From: Zhengitettix transpicula
Taxonomy: Eukaryota > Arthropoda > Insecta > Orthoptera > Tetrigidae
Assembly: GCA_037074705.1 (NCBI GenBank)
Contig: CM073591.1
Span: forward strand, 61,320,897 to 61,384,896
Direction of reading: 5' to 3'
DNA: 64,000 bases
The notes under the pieces were generated by a model. That model saw only the letters and a list, made by a program, of their open reading frames with translations, ran no database searches and was not told the DNA's origin. Positions 24,926 through 35,196 of the stretch are shown here, one piece after another. A program made the translations under genes and the position numbers. The stretch's first letter is position 1, and the number at the start of each line of letters is the position of its first letter.

Positions 24926-25429
24926 ATATATTATATTTATTTATTTTCGAACTACAAGCCCTACGGGCGGGGTTGGGCGGGAAGGGAGATTTTCGTACGT
25001 TCTAAATCGGCCGATCTTTGCTACTGAAGAAAACTTTTCGGGGTCAGTGCGATTGATAGTGTTTCTCCCGATGTTATTGGGCATAATTTCAACCCTTTTG
25101 GGCATGAGACGGGAGCACCTTTAGGGAAGTGGTGAAGATTATTACATAAAAATAACGTGAAGACTACCGACATTGATGTCGAATCCGGGATTATAGAAGT
25201 CGCTGATTATAATGAAATTCTAAATGCCTGTTAAGTAGCAGTTATGCCCATACGTGTGGACGTGGAAGAGGAAAACAATGTTCTGCGTACAATCTCATAA
25301 ACGTATAGCGAAATCTGTCATATTTTTTTTACAGATAATAGTTACTTTACGTAAGAAACTCTGTATCGGTAAAACACCCCAATTCACCTATAGAGATGAG
25401 GGTGGAAGGCGTGACATTTTAAAGACATT

Positions 25430-25930
25430 CTAAATTACAGCGAGCATTTTTCACAATTTTAAAGTAGCGTGAGTATTTCTGGGTCTCTTAACGTATCGGG
25501 ACTTTTTTTTAAGGTACTTGGAGTATCTCTGACTCCCTTAACGTACCGAGAGCTTTTTTATGCAATTAGGGTACGGAGACTCTTTTTGACTATCTTACAT
25601 AAATGAACTATTTTTCTCTTTCTTAAATGAGTATTATTGATTTTCTTAAGATACTGGGAGTATTTTTAACTCTCTTAAGGAAGCGAAAGTAAGTTTGACT
25701 CATTTTTTACTCTCTTACCAAGTATGGAAAATAATTTTGATTCTTATAAGGTACAGGGAATGTTTTTTACTCTCAATGGTACCGGTAGTACATGACGAAA
25801 ATTTAACTCGTTTAGGGCATAATTAAGTCTCTTAAGGTAGTGCGTGCATTTTTGACTGTATTAGGGCGTCGAGTATATTTTTGACAATATCTGGTAGTGG
25901 GAGTATTTAGAGGTTATGATGAAATTATAT
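25430..25930 (+). repeat. Degenerate minisatellite (about 35-45 bp unit)
   Basis: Repeats of the kind TTTTTGACTCTCTTAAGGTAC-GGGAGTATTT recur about a dozen times with many changes. Lies inside a Helitron; the reverse-strand counterpart is at 40380-40980. Confidence 0.7.
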
Positions 25931-26036
25931 TACCCTCTGTATAGGTACGATAAATCACTAATAGATTAATGTAGATTTAAATACTTTTTCGAACGTATAT
26001 AAATAAATCCCCGGGAAACGCCGTCCACACAGCTAG

Positions 26037-26685
26037 TCGACGATAAAATACGCAGTTCGTGTGATTTTGTTGCATTTGTTGTATTTCGGGACGGCGGTCG
26101 GATAATCACGGAAGGCATACGTCAGTCATTAATGTTTCTTTTCAAGAAATAGAGGTACATACCTGAGCAATGGGACAAGATTTGCGTGATAGAGGCTCAA
26201 GCAAGTAATATTAGACCAATTCTCATAATTTTAAGAAACTATATTACCATTCGTTGTAAGACGAAAACAGTATGGGGTAAAGCCAGAATTTTCTATGTCA
26301 ATAAACAAATCATCATAACACAGAAACAGAATTATAATAGGAAGTTTTGTAAATAATTAATTTTACGTCGATACCTGTACAGTACATATTACAGTACATA
26401 TTACAGTAATTGATCACAAGCTAAGTTATATTTATTATCACTTCAGAAATACGTGGGTATGGAGAAGAGAATTTCTCAAAGCTAGAACGCGACGTTGGGT
26501 GGCGTCATTTCACACTATTAACTGGCAATCACATACTCAATCTGATTCAATGTAAATTATAAATAAAATTTCAAAGATGGTATGAACTTTCTACGTTAAA
26601 TAATTGAAAACGTTTCTAAAAGTATTTTGCATCAGTTCGATTTGTACCTAAAACTCCCATCAGATCAGAAATTTATAATATATAT

Positions 26686-26689
<4 letters not shown>
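26037..26689. other. Unassigned AT-rich DNA
   Basis: No gene seen. A short tandem duplication, ACAGTACATATT, occurs at about 26379-26405. Confidence 0.5.
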
Positions 26690-26720
<31 letters not shown>

Positions 26721-26723
<3 letters not shown>

Positions 26724-27610
26724 AGCAATAGTTAATTAGGCCATTAATTGTTTGGACATAAAAATTGAATTGTTTGATAAATCCATTATAGCGGTCTGAT
26801 CGAACAAAGCAACAATGGAGAAGCAAGCTCGCTTGCTTTGCCGAAAAGTCAAAAATGGCGTATGCGCGCTCAAACTCGAGAGCACTAGGATAGTTAGTTG
26901 GTCGTTGTGGTCTGGATTGTGCAGAGGTCAGACATCGTCGAGCATAGTATAATAAAGTTGGTGAATCATTGGAGAATAGAAGCGGCCGTCGGTGAGAACG
27001 TTGAGCAGAGTAAAACATTCACCGAGATATTGCAACGTGAATATTGTAAAGTAATACCACTTTCGTCAAAATAGAACTTCGTGGAGGAATTGTTGCGGAA
27101 TAACATTGGTAAATTATTGTTGAGCGGAGCTATCAACGGAATACAGCCAATCTTGCCAAATTTTAAAGTGAAGTGTAAAATCAGTGAAAACCAAGGCCTG
27201 ATATTAAATAATTAAAGAGTGTAAAAGTGTCCGAACGAGGTAAAATTGATTGTTCTGGTACCAGACCAACGGTCCGTAAGTAACATAATTTTGAATAATA
27301 TTGTAAACGCAAATTAAAGGATAAAAGTCAGATTTAGTTCTCTTTTAAATTGTCAATCAAAGTTAATTTCTTTACTTTTTAATTTCTTTCATTCTATCGA
27401 CATATTGTTTAGGTAAATTGTAAATTTGTGTTCATTATCAAACCCAGTAAGGCCCTGAGAGAACAAATCTCAAATCTTTTATTCTTTGAAAGCCACAAAG
27501 TGAAATAAATATATTTTTGTTTGTTAATTGTTAATAATTTTTTCATTTATATTAACCCATCATATTTAATCATTCCGTTAAATTAATTAAAGCCAAACTT
27601 ATTGATTATT

Positions 27611-27613
<3 letters not shown>
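26721..27613 (+). mobile_element. LTR-type element copy G (solo LTR)
   Basis: Starts TGTAGCAATAGTTAATTAGG and ends GATTATTACA, between (AT)n tracts (26690-26720 and 27614-27660). GGTACCAG (27257-27264) and GTAAGT (27276-27281) are followed by AAACCCAGTAAGGCCCTGAGAG (27443-27464) and an AATAAA. No primer-binding block after the end, so a plain solo LTR. The best copy for defining LTR landmarks. Confidence 0.72.
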
Positions 27614-27663
<50 letters not shown>

Positions 27664-27664
27664 T
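27614..27664. repeat. (AT)n microsatellite
   Basis: About 24 AT repeats, forming the target of LTR copy G together with 26690-26720. Confidence 0.9.
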
Positions 27665-27697
27665 TCAAATCTACAAATGAAGTAATGGGTTCATTTC

Positions 27698-28818
27698 TGA
27701 ACTATGACACTTCAGTGTCTCTTTTGGGAAATAGATTACTTTTGCTTATATAATTAGGTTTGTTTAAAATTACAAGCCATTGACGCGGCGGCTTCTGATT
27801 GGTGCTCGGCCATTGACGACGTATTCTGTGGCTTCTTACCCGTGGCTTAGTTTTAATATTTTCGTACACACCAAGTTACACAATAGCAACATATTCAGTT
27901 ACTTTAAAAAAAGAAATAAAAAGTGAAATAATTTTTTAAAATCGACATATATGTAACATATTTTGTCTGATTACAGTTATAAATGTGTTGATGTACATGT
28001 CCTTATTTCTTGCAATAGTAGTTGTTTGAATTATATACATCGCTTAACTATATCCAATTGGGCACATCAAGCGTTGATTATTGCTTCTTCAGATCGGTAA
28101 TATTCTAAATTCTTTTGAAAGTTTCTTAATTTGAGGAATGTTCTTGTCGATTCTTATTTTTAAATTAAATTGAAACACTCGTTTATAAACGCAGGAATTA
28201 ACCATTATGTACCTCGGGTTTTAGATTAAATCCTAGTTCAAAGTTTGTAATTTTGATTCCAATGATTTAACGATGATGTTGAAGGGAATCATCGCTACGT
28301 TTTCATTTGAAATAAATCGGCCATCTCGGGTCAAATTCAAAGAATTTTTGGGTGTTCCTCTGGTTTGGGGGAGATTTTGAAAGGAATTCAAAGAAAGAAA
28401 ATTTAGACGAAGAGAATGATGAACTCGGACAGTAAAAAAGAAAGTTTTTAAATTCGTATATAATACGCATATGATCGTATAATAATCGTGAGAGTCATTG
28501 GAGCCATGAACCTGTGCTGAGCTACGTCGGTCCATGTCGATGAGGGTTCGTAAGTATACATACATGTTTGCCAGCAAATTATAGATTCGTTGACTACAGT
28601 ATGTCTAACCTGGCTGCTAAATCTGGAAGTGTTGTTCTTAGCCATTTCGTATTTAGAGTTAGCTCTTAGTCATATTGATAAGTATTGTTACAGAATACGC
28701 CGTCAATGGCCGAGCACCAATAAGAAGTCGCGTCAACGGCTTGTAATTTTAAACAAACCTAATTATATAAGCAAAAGTAATCTATTTTCCAAAAGAGACA
28801 CTGAAGTGTCATAGTTCA
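27698..28818. mobile_element. DNA-transposon-like element with about 130-bp terminal inverted repeats
   Basis: 27698-27833 and 28688-28818 are inverted repeats with few mismatches (TGAACTATGACACTTCAGTG outermost; then TTTTGCTTATATAATTAGG; then GGTGCTCGGCCATTGACG). Each terminus includes the palindrome GACACT-TC-AGTGTC. No transposase is recognisable; frames at 28233-28577 and 28448-28645 match nothing I know. No obvious target duplication, so the superfamily is unresolved. Confidence 0.72.
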
Positions 28819-29401
28819 ATGTTGCATTGAGGTGGTCCCAGCAAAAAACGTGCGAGCAGTTAAAGCCGTGTCCAACAGCAAGTTCCTGGTGATAATTTCC
28901 CTTGAAGGAAGACCTATGTAATTCTTTGTTATAAGTTTGTGTCATAACGAGGCTTGGCCGCCCGTCAACTGTTTACTAGGAACAAGCGGAAGGCTCGACC
29001 ACTAAAGTGGTTTCTAAATCCCTGCTTCACCAGAGACGTGACCTCTATCTCCTTCCCTCGAGCTTCATGTGCCAATGTGTTCGGAACACATGACTTCCTT
29101 GGGTATCGAGCCCAGTATAACTTGTAGCCTATTCATTACGAGTAATATACTTTTATTTTTGTTGAAACTGTCGTTTTCCACTAATTATTCTACTAAATCG
29201 TAGACCATCATAGTTGTTTTTGAATGTTATTCTTAAGCCCTGCTGTACACAATTCCTGTATTATTTTCAGATGAATATAATAAATATTATATATATATAT
29301 GTAATAAATCAATAAAAAGCCGTCACGTCACGTGAAACCGTTTTGGACGCCTCATATGTAGGCCTGCACGTATATGCCGATATTTCCATCAGATATTATC
29401 A
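28819..29401. other. Unassigned DNA
   Basis: No gene recognised. Short (AT)n at 29281-29301. Confidence 0.45.
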
Positions 29402-29518
29402 AACGAAGGTTTCCTCGGTGTAACAGAGTTCTCGGGATTCCAAGCGGATGAAAACGTTGTTACACGACGTTTCAACGATGGTCACTGCCATCATCTTTGA
29501 GTGAAGATTCCGAGAACT
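29402..29518 (-). mobile_element. Small hammerhead-like fold-back element
   Basis: Starts with AACGAAGGTTTCCTCGG, similar to AACGACGGGTTTCCCTG of the 13.4-kb element. Arms GAGTTCTCGGGATTCC ... GGAATCTTC/CGAGAACTC enclose, on the minus strand, a 7-bp stem (ATGATGG / CCATCGT) followed by TGAAACG. The CTGATGA box is decayed. No target duplication found. Confidence 0.5.
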
Positions 29519-30104
29519 CGTTTCCACAAATGTCGCGACGAAAGGGACTTGAAATATGGCCAAAAGGCTGAAAACATATCCATGTTTCAGCCTAAAGTGA
29601 CAACATCAATAAGTTTATTATTTTTAAGACTTTGTTCAGACTCCCAGAGATGATGTACAAGTGTTCTCCGTGAACGTTTAGCGACAATTATTCAATACAG
29701 CTCAGCTTCCGAAACTCATTGTCCGAGTATATTTGCGAATGATTATGGCGACATCCACTCGCATAGTCTAGGTGACACTGCTGATCTTGGACATCTCTCT
29801 CTTCTTCTACCACAGATGCTTCTTGTGTCGCTTATCTATATATGGCTTTCATACACCTTGGGCTTTGCAACAGCCCAGCATAAATGATTGTTCAATTCGC
29901 GGAATAAATCCAGAACTAAACAGGCTTCAGAGAAGGAATCAATTAAGATTCAATATGAAAGATTCTAAGAACGACCAAATGGAAACGACAATTACAAATA
30001 ACCCACGACTTTATTGCGATTCAAGTACCCATATTCTAGGAGTATGGTGTGTAAATATTAAATTAACTCAGATACATTTCACATTTGCGCTGTCACTAAT
30101 AAAT
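29519..30104. other. Unassigned DNA
   Basis: The open frame 29772-30116 (114 codons) runs into the mariner end and has no recognisable domain. No other feature seen. Confidence 0.4.
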
Positions 30105-30106
30105 GT

Positions 30107-31395
30107 ACGAGGGTGAATCAATATAAATGAGACTTTTGGACCTGCGCACGCAATAGTGATGGAAGAACGTTCCGCTGTTATTGGCTGTTAGGTTGGTTTG
30201 TCAGGAGTGGGGGAAGCATCATCATAGACTCGCTCAGTGTCCATCGTTACGATGTCCGAGCAGGAGGTACCTCCCTCTATTGCGCAACGTATTGTTATCA
30301 AGTTTTTAGCTGCAGAAGGTGTAAAACCGGCCGAAATCTTGAGAAGATTGACTGCACAGTTCGGGGAAGAGACGCTGTCGCGAGCTAGAGTGTTTTCTTG
30401 GCATAAACAGTTCGTGGAGGGCCGTGAACGTGTTGAAAATGAGAGCCATGACCGCAGACCCCGCACCAGCATTACAGCGGGCAACATCGACAGTGTTCGT
30501 CAACTTGTTGAAGGTGATAGGCGTCTAACAACTTCGGATATTGCAATTGAGGTTGGAATAAGTTATGGGAGCACTTACTCTATACTCTCAGAGGAGCTAG
30601 GGTATCGCAAGGCGTGTGCCAGGTGGGTTCCTCGCCTTCTCACAGTTGACCAGAAACTGAATCGTTTTCAAGTGTGTGAGCGTCTTCTTGCACGATTTCG
30701 GGAAGAAGGAGACCCATTTCTTTTTCACATTGTCACCTATGATGAAACGTGGGTGCATCACTACACCCCTGAGTCGAAACAAGCGTGTATGGAGTGGAGG
30801 AAGAAAGGAGAAACCGGACCAGTGAAAGCCAAGTCACGATTATCGGCTGGCAAGGTTTTGGATACCGTTTTTTTTACCAGCGTGGCCTGCTGCACCTTGA
30901 TTTTTTGCATGAGCGCAGAACAATTAATGCGGCATACTACTGCCAAATTTTGACTGAGGTCAGACTTGCATATCGCCGCAAAAGACGAGACCTTCCGATG
31001 AGAAAAGTGATTCTCCTCCATGACAATGCTCGCCCCCATACAGCAGCCCTGACCGTACAAAAATTGGAGCAACTGGGTTGGGAGACACTGGAACACCCTC
31101 CATACAGTCCAGACCTGTCTCCCTGCGACTTCCATGTCTTTGGTCCTCTCAAGGAAGCTTCGGGAGGGCAAAAATTCCACAGCGATAATGAGGTTGAAGC
31201 ATATGTGAGCAATTGGCTACAAACACGACCTGACTCTTTTTACGTGGAAGGAATTAAAAACTTACCTATACGCTGGGAAAAATGTGTTTATAAATCAGGA
31301 GATTATGTAGAAAAATAAACTATGATTGTTTGTGCGTTTAAAATCAAAATAAATATTTAAAAAAATAAGTCTTGTTTATGTTTGATTCACCCTCG
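30107..31395 (+). mobile_element. mariner-type (Tc1/mariner, DD34D) transposon
   Basis: Terminal inverted repeats begin CGAGGGTGAATCAA at both ends (about 30 bp with mismatches) and are bounded by the TA duplication (30105-30106, 31396-31397). Length 1289 bp, the usual size. Encodes one transposase with a single frame break. The two ends and most of the coding sequence are well kept, so this is a relatively young copy beside the other repeats. Confidence 0.93.
30237..31318 (+). pseudogene. mariner transposase, one frameshift
   Basis: Frame 30237-30953 gives the N-terminal half: a helix-turn-helix region (IAQRIVIKFLAAEG, then VEGDRRLTTSDIAIEVGIS) and the first catalytic Asp in YDETWVHHYTPESKQ. 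The frame then shifts by one at an 8-T run (about 30871-30878); the second frame carries the rest to the stop at 31318, with Asp in LHDNARPHTA and Asp in PYSPDLSPCDFHVFG. Exactly 34 residues separate the last two Asp, the mariner DD34D signature. Total about 350 residues. The start may be 30252 (MSEQEV) rather than 30237. One indel in a homopolymer could also be a sequencing error. Confidence 0.9.
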
Positions 31396-31397
31396 TA

Positions 31398-31829
31398 AAA
31401 CTGACCGTAGCGTTATTTTGACGATTCATTATATTCATGTTTTTTATAGATGGTTATGTCTCAATTCTATGCTACAGAAAGAAAATTTTTGAAGAAATTA
31501 TTTCAGATTTCATGGATCATACTTTACAGCTAGTAAAGACTTATTACAATGCACCTTGTGTGTTTATATAAAATAATGTCAAACTTTTAAGTCATCATCA
31601 TTTGCTTATTCGATTAGTTTTCCTGGAGAGGTGTTCTGCAAGGTGTTACAGAGTTTTAAAAAATACAATGAAGAAAAGAATGGCTATTCCAAATATTTTA
31701 TCTGCATTATTAATCACATTAAACACAGTTTTAAATATTTTCTGTGTGTAGATGATTATAAATTATATTTATACACTTTCATTTTATCATTAGTGAATAG
31801 ATAAATCTTAGTTGTAAAGAGATTTGTCA

Positions 31830-31898
<69 letters not shown>
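31398..31898. other. Unassigned AT-rich DNA ending in (AT)n
   Basis: No gene seen. 31832-31897 is a pure (AT)n microsatellite of about 33 units abutting the fold-back element. Confidence 0.6.
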
Positions 31899-31900
<2 letters not shown>

Positions 31901-32215
31901 AAATGTGACAAGGTCAAATTGATTAACTCGTTTGGATAGGAATAAAAGACAAATCACTTGACTTACCTTAAATCAACTGGGAGGAAATAAAATTTCAAAT
32001 TCTCGAGAGCCTGAGCCCCCTTTTTCAGGAAAGCAGGTCTGAACTGTGTGCCACACAGGCACAAATTCAAATGTTCAGACCTACTGTCCTGAAGAACGAT
32101 GCTCAGGACCTTGAAAATTTTAAATGCTATTCTTCCCATCCTGACTGGACAACTGATGATTTTAGATAATTCAGCTGGTATTTTTCCCTTTCTTATCCAT
32201 ATAAGTTATATATAC
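31899..32215. mobile_element. Fold-back, Penelope-terminus-like element
   Basis: Outer arms GTTTGGATAGGAA ... TTCTTATCCATATAAG and inner arms GCAGGTCTGAAC ... GTTCAGACCTACTG are inverted. The centre-right has CCTGAAGAACGATGCTCAGG followed by CCTTGAAAA, a decayed hammerhead-like order. A lone arm of the same family is at 34990-35117 in reverse. Confidence 0.5.
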
Positions 32216-33279
32216 ATATAAGGATAATTTGATAGTCAAAATAATTAATTTGGTTAGGTGCGGATGAGGGGAATTGTGGCTCACCTGAAAATGTCACCTT
32301 CCTAGTATCAATAAGGAGTTCAAAATTTCAGAAGTGTTAAGCTCTGCCTTCATGATTTGGACTGACTTGCTCTTCAAGTTATTTTACTTCAAAATGTGAG
32401 TGTCTGGAGATAAAATGAAAACACTACAAAATTCTTTGTCCTGTGGCAACATTTATCAGCATCTGTCAAGAAATTGAGTGATTATATAAAGGGTGTAACA
32501 AATATTTTTTATTATAAGGTCTGGAAGTAAGACAAAACTCTGCAAAATCTATTTTAATATTTATTATGTAAAAGACACTTTTTTAATGAAAACATATCCA
32601 CTTACAATACAAAATTATTTTTCAAACGCCTTGAACAAGAAAAATATTTGAGGAATGCCAGGATTAAATTCTTCCCATTATATAAAAAATTAACAAATAA
32701 AATATCACATCTTATTTCAAATAAAATTGTCTCCAAATTCTAAGTGAGTACTAATACAAAATGTTTACATATTTTAACTATTTTAAGTCTTGTTTCAAAG
32801 TTTGTTGACAACAGAATGGAATTAATTATTAAATACCTTATGCTTAACATCTTAAAAACTTTGATATCAAGTTGACTTCCTTCCTTCCTTTGATGCCCGC
32901 TTCCTTAAATTTGGGTTTAACATGTTGACTACAGAACATTCAAATACTCTACACAAACTGGATATATAACAAAAATTTTGTCTGATGGTAGCAAAAATTA
33001 ATATTTATGACAATTCAGTTACCATTTAAATAGCAGTTTGTAACTCCACATTGTCAAATGTCAGAAAGTTTCTACTTTATTCACATTTATTTTTTGTTAT
33101 TTTAAAGACCTTGTTACACAAATATCATGTTATGAAATTTAATAAATAAACTAGACACATTGGATTAATTTCATATTTCAGTTGTTTATGAATATCACAC
33201 ACCAATACCACTTTGCACCGTCTCTGTGCCAAGTCTAACACACTATATACTAGTTTTCATTCAAAACAATTGCTTATCT
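32216..33279. other. AT-rich DNA and DNAJC9 3' UTR
   Basis: The last 200 bp before 33280 are probably DNAJC9 3' UTR (minus). The rest holds nothing recognised. Confidence 0.5.
33076..33091 (-). terminator. Candidate poly(A) signals of the DNAJC9 gene
   Basis: Two AATAAA hexamers read on the minus strand at 33091-33086 and 33081-33076, about 190-200 nt past the stop codon. This spacing suits a short 3' UTR. No cDNA evidence; AATAAA is common in AT-rich DNA. Confidence 0.4.
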
Positions 33280-35161
33280 TCATTCAGATACTTTTTTCCT
33301 TGGTGGTTGCTTCCTTTTCTTTCTACTATCATATGAATTTTTGTTTCCTCCCCCAGCATATTTTTGAGCAAGGTGCTCAAAAAAAGCATTAGCTTCTTGA
33401 GCTCTTTCACAGTGTCTCTTCTGAATTGATGCCACTAAATCATTATGTTCTTCAACATTAATTTTAGCAGCCTCTTGGGCTTCCTTTTCCCACTAGAAAA
33501 GAAACACAAGTAAAATAGTAATATTACTTCTTTGTTGTTTCTATGCTAGAGAATCTGTTCAGAAAGTTATGCTACCTTTAAATAAAATACTAAATTTGAA
33601 GTCTACTGCAGTTAATTCATCTACAAGACAATAAACTAATGTGGATCAAATTCATTACGGCAATGATAAAAATCAATGAACACTAGTAAATAACCAGTAG
33701 AATGAAATTTGCCAATCATATAATTGGATGAAGAGTTCTCAGGTTTCCAGTCGGGTTATGTATGAAGAATATGGCAGTGTCAGCCATGGAAACATTGTGT
33801 GAACCAAAATACATAACCCGACTGGAAATCTGAGAACTCTTCATCCAGCGCCTACGTCAGGAAAGACAACACTCTCAATCATATAATTGCTATAAATAAA
33901 TATCCCACAATGGTATACTTACTTATTACCTTATATTCAGCAACAATTAGTCATTTTATTTCCAATTATATATTATATTTATTTACATGTTTTGAAAACA
34001 ATCTCTACAAGCAATAATTATTGTAAAAAAATCACTCAAATGAATATAGTTACCGACTATACAATTGTTATGAGGACCTATTATTTCCTATAATATACTA
34101 TATAGATACAGAAATACCATAAAAGAAGATATTAAAACCAATTATTGAATGCAAAGACAAACATAGGGCAATAAAAACAATTATTATGTTTCCATCCAAA
34201 CTTTTCCTAAAAATTAAAAGATAAACAACTTTACAATAAATAAATTGTTTAAGTGATATACACTTCATAGTACAGGCAAAAAAAAACTTGGGTCAGTCAA
34301 GAGCAACCCAAGGTGACTAAAAAGATTAACTTAAGTTGCATATTACGGAACTTAAAGAAAGAAGACAGCATCAACAGTTTTAATTCCTAGAAAACCTGTT
34401 CATATATGCATATGTACCAACTGATTATTAAATTAATATAGAGACAGCAGCCAACACTTAAATTCAGCTTCATGCTACCCACTTATATGGTTAGGTATAA
34501 TTCAATTAAAATACCAAATGTGTCAAGGTTTTCCAGTTAGCATGTAATGTTTATTGTATGAGAAACTATATTTTAAGTCAAATAAATATTTGTTTATGAG
34601 AGTAAATTTGATTGTTTTTCTGTATGTTCTTCATTCCCATTGTTAATTCATGGCCTGAATACATTATCATTTTGATTTCAAAAGAATAATCCTGAAAATT
34701 TGTGTTTGTTTGGTTGCAATCTTCAAATAAAAATAATAAAGCTTTTTAAATTGGTTAATGAGTTTTTGTAGGCATCTAAAGAATGTAACATCATGGCTAA
34801 GTCCATCCTCAAATGTATAAAAAAGTGACTTGCTCAATTTCATGTATTAAAATATTGACAGATACATGAGCACAAATAAATCATATACAAAAATTATTTG
34901 ATAGGCAACTAACTCCAAGAGAGTGGTAATTAAATTTATCAATACCTTTGCTAATAAAAAAGTGCCCTTATGAAACAATAATAAAATCTAACATTTAACT
35001 TCAAATTTGAAAATTTTATTTTGTCCTACCTGTTGATTTATGGTACGTCAACTGCCCTATGTCTCTCTTTTCTATCCAAATGAGTTATCAATTTGACTTT
35101 GGCCACATTTCCTTATTATATACATATGACCACGACACTTTTTCCATAGGTGTTCCATATA

Positions 35162-35196
<35 letters not shown>

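Larger units (their letters stand above)
23678..26036 (+). mobile_element. Non-autonomous Helitron with internal minisatellite, split by LTR copy F
   Basis: 5' part TCTAAGTTGATTAAATG (23678) and TGTTTGTGCG...TCTACACCCGTGG match the element at 41550-40260. The 3' part ends ACACAGCTAG (26036) before a T. Between them lies LTR copy F. Shared internal block: TTGGGCATAA...AACCCTTTTGGGCATGAGACG (25075-25115). Bounds rest on alignment by eye to the other copy. Confidence 0.6.

Noticed and set aside
25430..25930. Tandem array as a CRISPR or satellite centromere unit
   Set aside because: Units are degenerate, without unique spacers, and lie within a Helitron that has a second copy at 40 kb.
30188..31212. 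Minus-strand open frames of 65-139 codons across the mariner
   Set aside because: They are antisense shadows of the transposase reading frames.
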